From positions 124,001 to 188,000 of the forward strand of contig NZ_QYRT01000001.1 in assembly GCF_004923255.1 (NCBI RefSeq): a stretch of 64,000 nt of DNA, read 5' to 3'. This document shows positions 1 through 8,491 of the stretch, piece by piece. The notes under the pieces are model-generated. The model was given only the letters and a program-made list of their open reading frames with translations, ran no database searches and was not told the DNA's origin. Made by a program: the position numbers and the translations under genes. Source of the DNA: Subtercola vilae (GTDB lineage: Bacteria; Actinomycetota; Actinomycetes; Actinomycetales; Microbacteriaceae). Every line of letters starts with the position of its first letter. Position 1 is the stretch's first letter.

Positions 1-1311
1 TGGCGACGCCTCCCGCGCTGCCCGAATCGGCACTCAGCACGTCGGCGCCGTAGAACAGCGAGGTGGGCGACTCGCGCCCCGAGCCGAGCGTGCCGATGGC
101 CGCGAACGGAATCTTCTCGTCGGCCTGCATGGCGTACACGCTACCGCCGGGCACGTGGATCGACCCGGCCCCGGCGAAAGTCGGTGCCACACCCGCGGAG
201 CCGACGGTGGTGAACGAGTCGACGACGCCCGGCCGAATGTCGGTGAGGGCCACGGCGGCGGTGGTGGAGCCGTACGAATGCCCGACGACGCTGAGGCGCG
301 AGGAGTCGCTGCCCCGGCCATCCTGCGCGTTCAGCGTCGCGTCGTACCCGAGCAGCGCTTTCTCGAGCCGCGAACCGCCAAGGTTGGCCGAGTCGTTCGC
401 CAATACGGCGAGGTCTTTGTTGTCGACGGAGGGCACTTCTGGTGAGTCGTAGTTCATCCACGCCACAACGGCGATCTGTTTCGAGAGACCGTTGCTGATG
501 GCGTCGCGATGCTCCTGCTGCCACAGGTCGCGCGCCGCGCCGGTGAGACCGGTGGGCGTGCCGGCGCTGTTGCTGCCCATGCCGGGGATGACGAATGATG
601 CGTACTTCGCCTTGTCGAGGTCGCCGACAGAGATCGCGGCGAGTGGCGGCGGCCCCGAGGTGACACTGATCAGCTGGTACGGAGGGTCGACCTGCCCTTT
701 CAGCGACTTCTCGACCGACTCGAGGTATTTCAGAGTGGTCGTGTCACCGGACGCCTTCGCGGCTGCGATGCCGGTGTCGAGCACGGCGCGGTTGGCCACG
801 TCGCGGTCAGCGTAGCGCACCCCTTCGAGTGAGCCGACGAGCTGTGGATGCTCGAGGCGAAGCTCTTTCTGCTCGGCCGCGGTCAGCCCGGCCCACCACT
901 TCGCCACGGCCTTCGGGTCGGCGTTATTGTCGGCCGCGTACGACTCGAGCCGGGCCTCGGCCGCGGCACTGGCGGAGTCGCTGCCGCGGGCTGCCGTACC
1001 TGTCACGCCCGTACCCCCAGCCCCGCCTGCGCCGCCCCCGTCGTTCGTGCTGGTGCGTTGCTGCTCGTCGGCTTGGCGCGCGAGCTCGGTCGAGCGCTGT
1101 TCGAGGGAACGCGCGGCCGCGGTGATGCTGCCGCGGTAGGTGGAGTGCCAGTGCGAGACGAACTGTTGGGCATCCGGGCCCTGCCACCGGCTCACCGCCA
1201 CAAGGGCGGTGAGCTGCGATTCGGCGCTGCCGAGGTTCTGGCTTGCCGCGCTCATGTGCTTGGCGAGTTCTCGCAGCTGGTCGACATCGGCGCCCACGAA
1301 CCCTTCGGCCA
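1..1311 (-). CDS. Alpha/beta hydrolase with WXG100-like N-terminus (DUF1023 family), C-terminus cut by window edge
   Basis: The reading frame is open from the ATG at 1311 leftwards to base 1 with no stop, so at least 437 residues are present and the C-terminus is missing. The first 80 residues are helical and carry a WQG turn resembling WXG100 proteins. After an Ala/Gly/Thr-rich linker, the second half has the nucleophile elbow GHSYGS (around 264-285), as in DUF1023 alpha/beta hydrolases of actinobacteria. No signal peptide is visible. In the family these are predicted serine esterases or lipases, and a secretion link is suggested only by the WXG-like fold. The substrate is unknown. Confidence 0.85.
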
Positions 1312-1435
1312 TGTCGAACCTCCCGTTCGGGGCGGGGCCGGGTGCCTCCGCTGGCTTCACAGTAGCGAGAGGCGCCGCTCGCGTCGATGGTGTGAACTAC
1401 CCATGCCGAAATGCGGGCCTGTGGACGAGTAGTGA

Positions 1436-1457
1436 TGTGCCGGCAGCAGCCGGCACA
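1436..1457 (-). terminator. Hairpin downstream of the SulP gene
   Basis: A perfect 9-bp stem (TGTGCCGGC / GCCGGCACA) closes an AGCA loop just beyond the stop codon of the leftward SulP gene. There is no clear U-tract, which is common for high-GC actinobacterial terminators, so the function is inferred from position and stem strength. Confidence 0.5.
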
Positions 1458-1474
1458 CGCTGCCCTGCCGCCGC

Positions 1475-3001
1475 CTACTCGGGCGCGTCGTTGAGGTGCC
1501 CCGACAGTTGCTCGCGCAGGGCCCCGCTGCGGGCATCCAGCCCCCGCACTTCGACAGACGTACCGATGGCGTGGTACTTGGCCTCGATGGCGTCGAGCAC
1601 CGCGACGGTCGAGGCGTCCCAGATGTGTGAATCGCTGAGGTCGATGACCACCAGCGCGGGGTCGGCGGCGTACGAGAAGTGCTCGGGCAGATCGTTGCTC
1701 GACGCGAAGAACAGTGAGCCGCCCACGCGATAATGCGCCTTCGAGCCGTCGGCCGACAGTTCGCGCGTCACCGAGCGGTGCCCGGCGACCCGCCGCAGCA
1801 ACAGGATGCTCGCCAGCAGCACCCCGACTCCCACCCCGATGGCCAGATTGCCCGTGGCCACCACCACGACCACCGTCACCACCATCACCGCCGTCTCAGG
1901 CACCGGCATTCGGCGGATCACGCGCGGGCGCACGCTGCCCCAGTTCACCGTGCGCACGGCCACGATCATCATGACCGCGGCGAGGGCGACCATCGGAATG
2001 CGCGCCATGGCTCCCGACAGCACGGCGACGAGCAGAAGGAGAAAGAGCCCCGCCGCGATGGTCGACAGCCGCGTGCGGGCGCGGCCGATCTTCACGTTCA
2101 CCACGGTCTGCCCGATCATGGCGCAGCCCGCCACGCCGCCCCAGAAGCCGGCCATCACATTGGCCACGCCGAGAGCCCACGACTCGCGCGTCTTCGACGA
2201 CGGGCTGTCGGTGAGGTCGTCGACCAGCTTGGCGGTCAGCAGCGTTTCGATGAGCCCCACGAAGGCGACGGCGATGGCGGTGGGCGCGATGATGCCCAGC
2301 GTCGCGAGGTCGAACGGCACCCCGAACGGCGTGAACCCGGGCAGGCCCCCCGAGATGGCGCCCTCGTCTCCGACCGTGGGCACCGCGATGCCGAACGCCA
2401 CAGTGAGGGCGGTCACCGCAACGATCGCGACGAGCGGAGCCGGCACCACCTTCGTGATCTTCGGGAACAGCCAGATGATGGCGAATGTCAGCGCGAACAG
2501 CGGGTACACCGGCCACGGCACGTTCAGAAGGTGCGGTACCTGGGCGGCGAAGATGAGAATGCCGAGGGCATTCACGAAGCCCAGCATCACCGATCGCGGA
2601 ATGTAACGCATGAGCTTCGACAGCCCGGTCGCTCCGAAGGCGATCTGGATGACCCCCGCAACGATCACCGTCGGCAACAGGTATTCCACCCCGTTCGACT
2701 TCACCATCGGCGCCACCACCAGCGCCACCGACCCGGCCGCAGCGGTCACCATAGCCGAACGCCCGCCGAGCACCGACATGCTCAGCGCCAGCACCACCGA
2801 GGCCACCAGGCTGTTGATCGGGTCGACCCCGGCGATGATCGAGAACGAGATGACCTCGGGGATGAGCGCGAGGGTCGTCACCAGCCCGGCCAGCGCCTCG
2901 GTGCCGAGCAGCGCCGGGTTTCGGAGCTGCACCGCAAGCGGCAGGCGCCCCCGCGCGTTGAGCGCGCGCGTCGACAGGGGTTCTCTGCGGGTGGTGGGCA
3001 T
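1475..3001 (-). CDS. SulP-family anion transporter with C-terminal STAS domain
   Basis: This 508-residue membrane protein has the SulP (SLC26) layout: a short cytoplasmic N-terminus, about ten to twelve hydrophobic segments (residues 30-390), and a soluble STAS domain in the last 100 residues. Members move sulfate, bicarbonate or other anions, and the sequence does not settle which. The early motif EALAGLVTTLALIPEVISF fits the conserved first transmembrane helix of the family. The start is the ATG at 3001. The gene is divergent from the MMPL transporter with only about 50 bp between them. No carbonic anhydrase or sulfate-assimilation gene is adjacent. Confidence 0.93.
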   Translation of the reverse strand: MPTTRREPLSTRALNARGRLPLAVQLRNPALLGTEALAGLVTTLALIPEVISFSIIAGVDPINSLVASVVLALSMSVLGGRSAMVTAAAGSVALVVAPMVKSNGVEYLLPTVIVAGVIQIAFGATGLSKLMRYIPRSVMLGFVNALGILIFAAQVPHLLNVPWPVYPLFALTFAIIWLFPKITKVVPAPLVAIVAVTALTVAFGIAVPTVGDEGAISGGLPGFTPFGVPFDLATLGIIAPTAIAVAFVGLIETLLTAKLVDDLTDSPSSKTRESWALGVANVMAGFWGGVAGCAMIGQTVVNVKIGRARTRLSTIAAGLFLLLLVAVLSGAMARIPMVALAAVMMIVAVRTVNWGSVRPRVIRRMPVPETAVMVVTVVVVVATGNLAIGVGVGVLLASILLLRRVAGHRSVTRELSADGSKAHYRVGGSLFFASSNDLPEHFSYAADPALVVIDLSDSHIWDASTVAVLDAIEAKYHAIGTSVEVRGLDARSGALREQLSGHLNDAPE

Positions 3002-3051
3002 CTGTCAAGGCTATCGGCCCCCTGTCTACGGGCTGGCCGGGGCCCCCGCGG

Positions 3052-5280
3052 GTGGGTATGGTGATGCCCGTGAAACGCACACTTCCGCCGCGCTGGCTGC
3101 GCATCGTTCTTCCGCTGGTACTCGTAGGCCTCTGGGTCTTCGTGTCGTCGCAGGGCGGGCCCACTTTCGGCACGATCGGCGAGGTGACGAACAACAACCA
3201 GAGCTCGTACCTGCCGGCCAGCGCCGAGTCGACCAAGGTGCAGGCGCTTCAGACGCAGTTCTTCGGCTCTGACACGATTCCGGCCATTGTGCTCTACACG
3301 CGGGATGCGGGTATCACCCCCGCAGACCAGGCTGCGGTGGCCACGCAGATAACAGCGTTCCAGGCGGTGTCCGGAGTGAAGAGCGCGTCGCCCGGGGTGC
3401 CCTCGAGCGACGGCAAGGCGCTCGAGGTGTTCGTCTCGGTCGACCAGGCGGCCGACGGCAGCACGGTGATCGCAGCGTTGCGAAGCGTGTTGACCGCGCA
3501 TCCGGAGCCCGGGCTGACCGGCTACGTGACCGGGCCGTCGGCGCTCGGCGCAGACTTCGGCGCCGGGTTCGCAGGCATCGACGGCATTCTGCTGCTCGTC
3601 GCGCTCGCGGCCGTGTTCTTCATTCTGCTGCTCGTGTACCGCTCGCTGCTGTTGCCGGTACTGGTGCTGCTGACGTCGGCGTTCGCGCTCACGGGCAGCA
3701 TTCTGCTCGTCTACTTCGTGGCCAAAGCCGGGTGGGTGACGGTGACGGGCCAGAGCCGGGGCATCCTGGCGATTCTGGCGATCGGCGCCGCCACCGACTA
3801 CTCGCTGCTACTGGTTTCGCGCTACAGGGAGGCCCTGTTCACCGAGCAGACGGCGTGGGAGGCCATGCGCGTAGCGCTTCGCCGAGCGGTCGAGCCCATT
3901 GCCGCGTCGGCGGCCACCGTTATTCTGGCGGTGCTCTGCCTGCTCTTCTCCGACCTCAACTCGAACAAGGGGTTGGGGCCGGTGGCGGCGATCGCCATTC
4001 TCTTCTCCCTGCTGTCGGCGCTCACCGCGCTGCCGGCGCTGCTGGTGCTCACGGGGCGGGCTGCGTTCTGGCCGTTCCGCCCGAAGTATGTGGGTGCGGC
4101 TCAGTATGACGGTGCGGCTCCGGATGACGGTGCGGCTCCGGATGCCCGGGCGGCCGCCGATGTCGTCACGATCGGACGGGTGTGGGCCGCCCTGGGCCGC
4201 CTGATCGCCCGCCGCCCGCGGGTCACCTGGGTGGCCACGGCGCTGCTTCTCGGAGTGTTCAGCCTGGGGCTGCTGCAGCTGAGTGCGAGCGGGGTGCCGC
4301 AGACCGACTTGCTGCTCTCGGCGTCGCAGTCGGTCGACGGCCAGAAAGCCCTCGCCCAGCACTTCGACGCCGGCAGTGGCAGCCCGGTGATCGTCGTGAC
4401 GAGCCAGACGCAGGCGGCTGCGGCGCTCGCCGCGACAGCGGCCACGCCCGGCCTGACCGGCGCGTACGTCTACTCGGGAACGCAGGGCGGCAGCGCCGCG
4501 AAGGGCAGCGCGGCCACGCCGACAGCCACGCCGACAGCCACGCCGACAGCCACGCCGACAGCCACGCCCACACCTGCCCCCGTCGTCGTCGGCGACCAGG
4601 TGCTCATCGAGGCCACGCTCACGGCGCAACCCGACTCCGACGAGGCGGCCGGTGTGGTGAGCGACCTGCGCGCCCGCCTCGGCACCGCGGCCCCCGGCTC
4701 ACTCGTGGGCGGTACGACCGCGCTGAGCCTCGACACGAACACCACTGCCCAGCGCGACCTGGTCACGATCATCCCGATCGTGCTGCTCGTCATTCTGGTG
4801 GTGCTGTTTCTGCTGCTGCGTTCGATTGTGGCGCCGCTGCTGCTCGTGGGCACGGTGGTGCTGTCGTACGCGGCCACGCTCGGCATCTCGGCGTTCGTCT
4901 TCAACCACCTGTTCAACTTCGCGGGCGCCGACCCGTCGGTGCCGCTGTTCGGGTTCGTGTTTCTGGTGGCCCTCGGGGTCGACTACAACATCTTTCTCAT
5001 GACGAGGGTGCGAGAGGAGTCGCTGGTGAGGGGTACGAGGCCCGGCATTCTGCGCGGGCTCGGGGCGACCGGCGGCGTGATCACATCGGCCGGGATCGTG
5101 CTGGCGGCCACTTTCGCGGCCCTCGGCGTGGTGCCGATTCTGTTCCTGGTGCAGATCGCGTTCATCGTGGCGTTCGGTGTGCTGCTCGACACGTTCCTCG
5201 TGCGCTCGCTGCTCGTGCCGGCACTGTCGTACGACGTGGGCCGCGCCATCTGGTGGCCCTCGAAACTGTCGAAGGGGTAG
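3052..5280 (+). CDS. MMPL/RND-family membrane transporter
   Basis: The 742-residue protein has the duplicated RND layout: transmembrane helix 1 near residues 15-35, a periplasm-facing domain to about 170, a helix cluster at 175-330, a second single helix near 390, a second outer domain, and a final helix cluster at 560-720. Such proteins export lipids, siderophores or drugs in actinobacteria; the cargo here is unknown. Residues 488-507 are five ATPT units encoded by a 12-bp tandem repeat in the second outer loop. The start is ambiguous: GTG at 3052 and ATGs at 3058 and 3064 are in frame and none has a clear ribosome binding site. Confidence 0.92.
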   Translation: MGMVMPVKRTLPPRWLRIVLPLVLVGLWVFVSSQGGPTFGTIGEVTNNNQSSYLPASAESTKVQALQTQFFGSDTIPAIVLYTRDAGITPADQAAVATQITAFQAVSGVKSASPGVPSSDGKALEVFVSVDQAADGSTVIAALRSVLTAHPEPGLTGYVTGPSALGADFGAGFAGIDGILLLVALAAVFFILLLVYRSLLLPVLVLLTSAFALTGSILLVYFVAKAGWVTVTGQSRGILAILAIGAATDYSLLLVSRYREALFTEQTAWEAMRVALRRAVEPIAASAATVILAVLCLLFSDLNSNKGLGPVAAIAILFSLLSALTALPALLVLTGRAAFWPFRPKYVGAAQYDGAAPDDGAAPDARAAADVVTIGRVWAALGRLIARRPRVTWVATALLLGVFSLGLLQLSASGVPQTDLLLSASQSVDGQKALAQHFDAGSGSPVIVVTSQTQAAAALAATAATPGLTGAYVYSGTQGGSAAKGSAATPTATPTATPTATPTATPTPAPVVVGDQVLIEATLTAQPDSDEAAGVVSDLRARLGTAAPGSLVGGTTALSLDTNTTAQRDLVTIIPIVLLVILVVLFLLLRSIVAPLLLVGTVVLSYAATLGISAFVFNHLFNFAGADPSVPLFGFVFLVALGVDYNIFLMTRVREESLVRGTRPGILRGLGATGGVITSAGIVLAATFAALGVVPILFLVQIAFIVAFGVLLDTFLVRSLLVPALSYDVGRAIWWPSKLSKG
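4513..4572 (+). repeat. 12-bp coding tandem repeat in the MMPL gene
   Basis: Four exact copies of GCCACGCCGACA are followed by one variant copy. The array is in frame and adds ATPT units to the second extracytoplasmic loop. Gain or loss of units would keep the reading frame, so the array could vary in length between strains. Confidence 0.9.
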
Positions 5281-5305
5281 ATTGCGAGAGACGAAAGGGT
5301 CTCTC

Positions 5306-6115
5306 GTGAGCATTCCGGCAACCTCCTCCTCTCTCGATGTGCGCGGCGCGCGGCTCGGTTTCACCGACTTCGGCGCTGAGAATCTGCCGCTGGCGATCAG
5401 CGCGCATGGGCTGACGTCGAGCCGAGCATCGACGCTGCGCTCCGGGGTGGGCGACTACACCGCCGTGGGTCAAGGCGGGCATCGGCGGCTCGTCTCATAC
5501 GATGCCCGCGGGCACGGCGAATCGAGCGGCGGCAGGTCGGCCGAGGAGTACCACTGGTCGAAGCTGGCGCTCGACCTTCTCGCGGTGGCAGACCACTTCT
5601 CACCCGAGGCGCCCGTGGCCGGTATCGGCCTGTCGATGGGAACCGGCACCCTGCTGCACGCCGTCACGCATCTGCCCGGCCGGTTCGACCGGCTCGTCTT
5701 GAGCGCTCCGCCGACCGCATGGCAGACGCGCGCCGGCCAAGCCGGCATGTACAACCAGATGGCCGATGTCATCGAGAAGGGCACACCCGACGAACTCGTC
5801 GAGCTGTTCGCTTCGGTGCCGCTGCCGGAGATCTTCGCTGATCTGCCCGAGTTCGGTGCCGTTCCCGACATTGACATCTCGCTGCTGCCCACGGTGTTCA
5901 GGGGGGCCGGTCAGTCTGATCTTCCTCCGTTCGAGGCGTTGAGCGGCATCACGCAGCCCACACTGATTCTGGCGTGGGCCGGCGACCCCGGGCATCCGGT
6001 GTCAACGGCTGAGAAGTTGGCCGAACTGATACCGAACTCTGAGCTGGTTGTGTCGACGACGAGTTCGGATGTTCAGACCTGGGGTGCCCGAGCCGCAGCC
6101 TTTCTCGCGTCGTAG
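5306..6115 (+). CDS. Alpha/beta hydrolase
   Basis: This 269-residue alpha/beta hydrolase has a nucleophile elbow GLSMG near residue 108 and ends with a region matching the catalytic Asp/His part (AWAGDPGHPVS). The frame is open further upstream into the MMPL gene, but the GTG at 5306 follows an AAAGGG motif by 8 bases and begins where family similarity begins, so it was chosen. It lies 25 bp after the MMPL stop and may be co-transcribed with it. The substrate cannot be read from sequence; small esters, lactones or haloperoxidase-type chemistry are all possible for this family. Confidence 0.87.
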   Translation: MSIPATSSSLDVRGARLGFTDFGAENLPLAISAHGLTSSRASTLRSGVGDYTAVGQGGHRRLVSYDARGHGESSGGRSAEEYHWSKLALDLLAVADHFSPEAPVAGIGLSMGTGTLLHAVTHLPGRFDRLVLSAPPTAWQTRAGQAGMYNQMADVIEKGTPDELVELFASVPLPEIFADLPEFGAVPDIDISLLPTVFRGAGQSDLPPFEALSGITQPTLILAWAGDPGHPVSTAEKLAELIPNSELVVSTTSSDVQTWGARAAAFLAS

Positions 6116-6152
6116 TCGACCCCGGCTGCTCGACGATTGCCGCACTTTCGAA

Positions 6153-6174
6153 CAGTTGTTGCGTAAACCAACTG
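6153..6174. promoter_or_regulatory. Candidate MarR operator upstream of the MarR gene
   Basis: An inverted repeat with perfect 6-bp arms (CAGTTG / CAACTG) and a 10-bp spacer lies 15 bp before the MarR start codon. A TAGACT hexamer at 6177-6182 could be the -10 element. MarR proteins commonly repress their own promoters through such sites; assignment is from position and symmetry. Confidence 0.45.
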
Positions 6175-6188
6175 GATAGACTGTTCTC

Positions 6189-6710
6189 ATGACCAGCGAC
6201 ACGAACCACGAGCGGTGGCTGAGCGATGACGAAGCTGCCGCCTGGGTGAACTTCATTGCGGTGGTCGAGCTGCTGCCCGGCGTGCTCGACACGCAGTTGC
6301 AGCACGACGCCGACCTCACCCACTTCGAGTACTTCACGCTTGCGATGCTCTCAGAGGCTCCGGAGAAGACCCTCCGCATGACTGCGCTCGCGGCCGCCAC
6401 GAACTCGACGCTGCCCCGGCTCTCGCACGTGGTATCGCGGCTCGAGGGCCGCGGCTACATCAGTCGGCTGCCGTGCGCGGCAGACCGGCGGGCGACCAAT
6501 GCGAAGCTCACCGAGCAGGGCTGGCAGAAGGTCGTGGCCACGGCTCCGGGGCACGTGTCGACGGTGATCCGCAACGTCATCGCCCCACTCGACGCTGCCG
6601 ATGTGGCCGACCTTGCCCGCATAACTGGGCGCATGCTGGCAACCCTCGACCCCGACGGAAAGCTGCGGCCGCGTCAAGGGGTCGCTCAGAAGCGGCCCAG
6701 CGAAGCATGA
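6189..6710 (+). CDS. MarR-family transcriptional regulator
   Basis: This 173-residue protein has the MarR winged-helix layout: N-terminal dimerisation helices, a recognition region around residues 60-100 (ATNSTLPRLSHVVSRLEGRGYI), and a wing with the typical DRRATNAKLTEQGW sequence. It probably controls itself and perhaps a neighbour in response to a small aromatic ligand; none can be named. It lies 73 bp after the hydrolase and 34 bp before the small membrane protein, all on one strand. The ATG at 6189 is immediately downstream of the inverted repeat and possible -10 element. Confidence 0.92.
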   Translation: MTSDTNHERWLSDDEAAAWVNFIAVVELLPGVLDTQLQHDADLTHFEYFTLAMLSEAPEKTLRMTALAAATNSTLPRLSHVVSRLEGRGYISRLPCAADRRATNAKLTEQGWQKVVATAPGHVSTVIRNVIAPLDAADVADLARITGRMLATLDPDGKLRPRQGVAQKRPSEA

Positions 6711-6744
6711 TTGAGTTGTTCACGAAACGAATGGAGACATACCC

Positions 6745-6996
6745 ATGCGCAGTAAAGTAACCCTGTTCTTTGTCGTTGTGATCGGTTTCGCCGCCTACAC
6801 GCTGGGTGCGAAAGCGGGCAAAGCCCGTTACAAAGAGATCGCGACCACCGCAAGCACGTTCTGGAACGATCCCAAGGTTCAGAAGGCCCGCAAGCAGGCC
6901 GTAAAGACCGCCAAGAAGGCCACCGCCGACGCCAGTGACGCAGCCGAGAAGGCCGCGAAGAAGGCAGCTAAGCGCGCCAAGAAGCGCTTCAGCTGA
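6745..6996 (+). CDS. Small Lys/Ala-rich single-pass membrane protein
   Basis: The 83-residue product has one N-terminal transmembrane segment (residues 5-23) followed by a soluble tail that is almost entirely Lys, Ala and Arg (KKATADASDAAEKAAKKAAK). It is preceded by a GGAG site 10 bases before the ATG. The tail would be a basic amphipathic helix in the cytoplasm and could contact nucleic acid or membrane phospholipid. It resembles small YtxH-like or histone-tail-like actinobacterial proteins in composition only, and no function is assigned. Its last 8 bases overlap the end of the convergent methyltransferase gene. Confidence 0.75.
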   Translation: MRSKVTLFFVVVIGFAAYTLGAKAGKARYKEIATTASTFWNDPKVQKARKQAVKTAKKATADASDAAEKAAKKAAKRAKKRFS

Positions 6997-7759
6997 CGGG
7001 TAGCGCTCTGGCGAGCGTCACCGAGGTGACGTAGGGCATCACGTAGGTGTCGTGGCCTGCGAGCTGTGGATGCTCGTCGAGAAGTTCTTCGAGCTGTTGG
7101 AGCAGCGCCCGTCGCTTGTCTTCGCTCATCGCGATGATGTAGCTGCGCGACGTGACCATCGCCAGCAGCTGCTCGCGGCTCAGGGGGTTGTCCCAGAAGA
7201 AGTCGGCGTGGGCTACGCGCTCGAGGCTCGCCCCCACGGGCGGGGTGAGCGTCTCGTACTCCTCTGCTGCGCTCGCGCCCATGATCTCGCCGAGCTGCCT
7301 GACCCACTCCACCGAATCGTCGCGAATGTTCCAGATCAGCCCGAGCGTGCCGCCGGGCTTCAGTACGCGGGCAATCTCGGCCGAGGCGGCTTCGACGTCG
7401 ACCCAGTGCCAAGCTTGAGCGAAGGTGACGAGGTCGACGCTTGTGTCGGGCAGCGGCAGGGATTCGCCGGTTCCCTCGAGCGCTTCGACGTGGGGAAATC
7501 GGGCCGAGAATCGGGCGCGCATGGCAGAGTCGGGCTCGACGGCCGTGACGTTCAGGCCGCGTTCGGCGAAGGAGGCGGTGAACTTTCCGGTTCCAGCTCC
7601 GACGTCGACGATGACGAGATCAGCCGCGCTGGGGGGCTCGTTCGGGCTCGACTGGGCGAGCATCCAGTCGACCGCAGCGGCGGGGTAGCTCGGGCGGCCA
7701 CGCTCGTAGTCGTCGACGGCGAGGCCGAACGAGAGGGCGTGGGTGTTGTCGCGTGCCAT
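6989..7759 (-). CDS. Class I SAM-dependent methyltransferase
   Basis: The 256-residue protein has the class I methyltransferase signature: motif I VDVGAGTGKF near residue 52, an acidic residue ending strand 2 (AVEPD), and a motif LVTFAQAWHWVD that places it with the UbiE/Methyltransf_11 group. The methyl acceptor is not determinable. The N-terminal FGLAVDDYERGRPSYP segment is typical of stand-alone actinobacterial enzymes of this type. It is monocistronic on the minus strand and convergent with the small membrane-protein gene. Confidence 0.92.
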   Translation of the reverse strand: MARDNTHALSFGLAVDDYERGRPSYPAAAVDWMLAQSSPNEPPSAADLVIVDVGAGTGKFTASFAERGLNVTAVEPDSAMRARFSARFPHVEALEGTGESLPLPDTSVDLVTFAQAWHWVDVEAASAEIARVLKPGGTLGLIWNIRDDSVEWVRQLGEIMGASAAEEYETLTPPVGASLERVAHADFFWDNPLSREQLLAMVTSRSYIIAMSEDKRRALLQQLEELLDEHPQLAGHDTYVMPYVTSVTLARALPVS

Positions 7760-7815
7760 ACGACCAACACTACGGTGCCGGTCAGGCAGAGAAGCAGGTC
7801 AGGCAGGGAAGCCGG

Positions 7816-8388
7816 TCACGCGGGAAACGTGTAGCTGTGACGAATGTGGTGTCGGTCGTGGCTGGCCTGCCAGAACTCCACCTCGGTGGGCTGCACGGCG
7901 TAGAGCTGCCAGGTGGGGTTGGGCCGGGCGTCTGCCGCCGGGCGTTCAGACCAGTCGAGCGCTGAGGCCTCGGCAGAGAGCAGGGTGACCGGGCCGGCGA
8001 CGCGCACCTGACGCCCCAGATCGGCCCAGTAGAAGTTGAGCGCCGCGAACGGGTTGGCTTCGAGCTCGCGGCCCTTGCGGGAGGTGCGCGAACTGGCGAA
8101 CTGCCAGCCGCCTTCGTCGAGGTTCTTCAAGATGAGCATGCGCGACGAGAGGGTCACGAGTGCGGGCCCGGTGGCGCCGTCGGCCCCGGGAACGGGGCTG
8201 TGCGCGGCGGGCAGCGCGGTGGCGAGGCTGAAAGCGTGCGGCTGGCGGATGCCGGCAGCGATGGCCTCGTCGAGCCACTGTACGAACAACTCGGCAGGGT
8301 CATCCGGTGCCGCCTCTGGGTCGAACGAGGGCAGAGTTTCGGCGAAATCGGGCAGCGCGCGCAGTCGGCGGCGAAAAGTGTCACTCAC
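7816..8388 (-). CDS. Pyridoxamine 5'-phosphate oxidase-like flavoprotein
   Basis: This 190-residue protein matches the PdxH/PNPOx split-barrel flavoprotein family. The central block SSRMLILKNLDEGGW, then TSRKGRELEANPFAALNFYW and RQVRVAGPV, is the canonical FMN- and substrate-binding region. True PdxH catalyses the last step of PLP synthesis. The C-terminal motif that normally reads RLHDR is replaced by RHHIRH, and the protein is shorter than the about 215 residues of typical PdxH. A related FMN enzyme with another substrate is therefore possible. The start is the GTG at 8388. Confidence 0.82.
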   Translation of the reverse strand: MSDTFRRRLRALPDFAETLPSFDPEAAPDDPAELFVQWLDEAIAAGIRQPHAFSLATALPAAHSPVPGADGATGPALVTLSSRMLILKNLDEGGWQFASSRTSRKGRELEANPFAALNFYWADLGRQVRVAGPVTLLSAEASALDWSERPAADARPNPTWQLYAVQPTEVEFWQASHDRHHIRHSYTFPA

Positions 8389-8436
8389 GGTGCGAGCCTA
8401 CGTCGCGCCGCTGCGAGTAGTGCGGTTTCAGCAGCA

Positions 8437-8465
8437 GAACGCCCGGGGCTCGACCCCGGGCGTTC
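8437..8465 (-). terminator. Strong hairpin between the Qor-like and PdxH-like genes
   Basis: A perfect 12-bp stem (GAACGCCCGGGG / CCCCGGGCGTTC) with a 5-base loop lies 27 bp beyond the stop of the leftward oxidoreductase gene. It lacks a U-tract, but the stem strength and position indicate a transcription terminator. Confidence 0.7.
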
Positions 8466-8491
8466 GCACTGCTAGGGCCAGGGCCCGGCGG

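Noticed and set aside
1733-3064. Long open frame on the plus strand rich in His and Arg, opposite the SulP gene
   Set aside because: It is antisense to a well-supported transporter and has the biased composition expected of a high-GC shadow frame, with no recognisable domain.
1896-3236. Minus-strand frame overlapping SulP in another phase
   Set aside because: Low-complexity Arg/Gly/His sequence without domains; shadow of the SulP reading frame.
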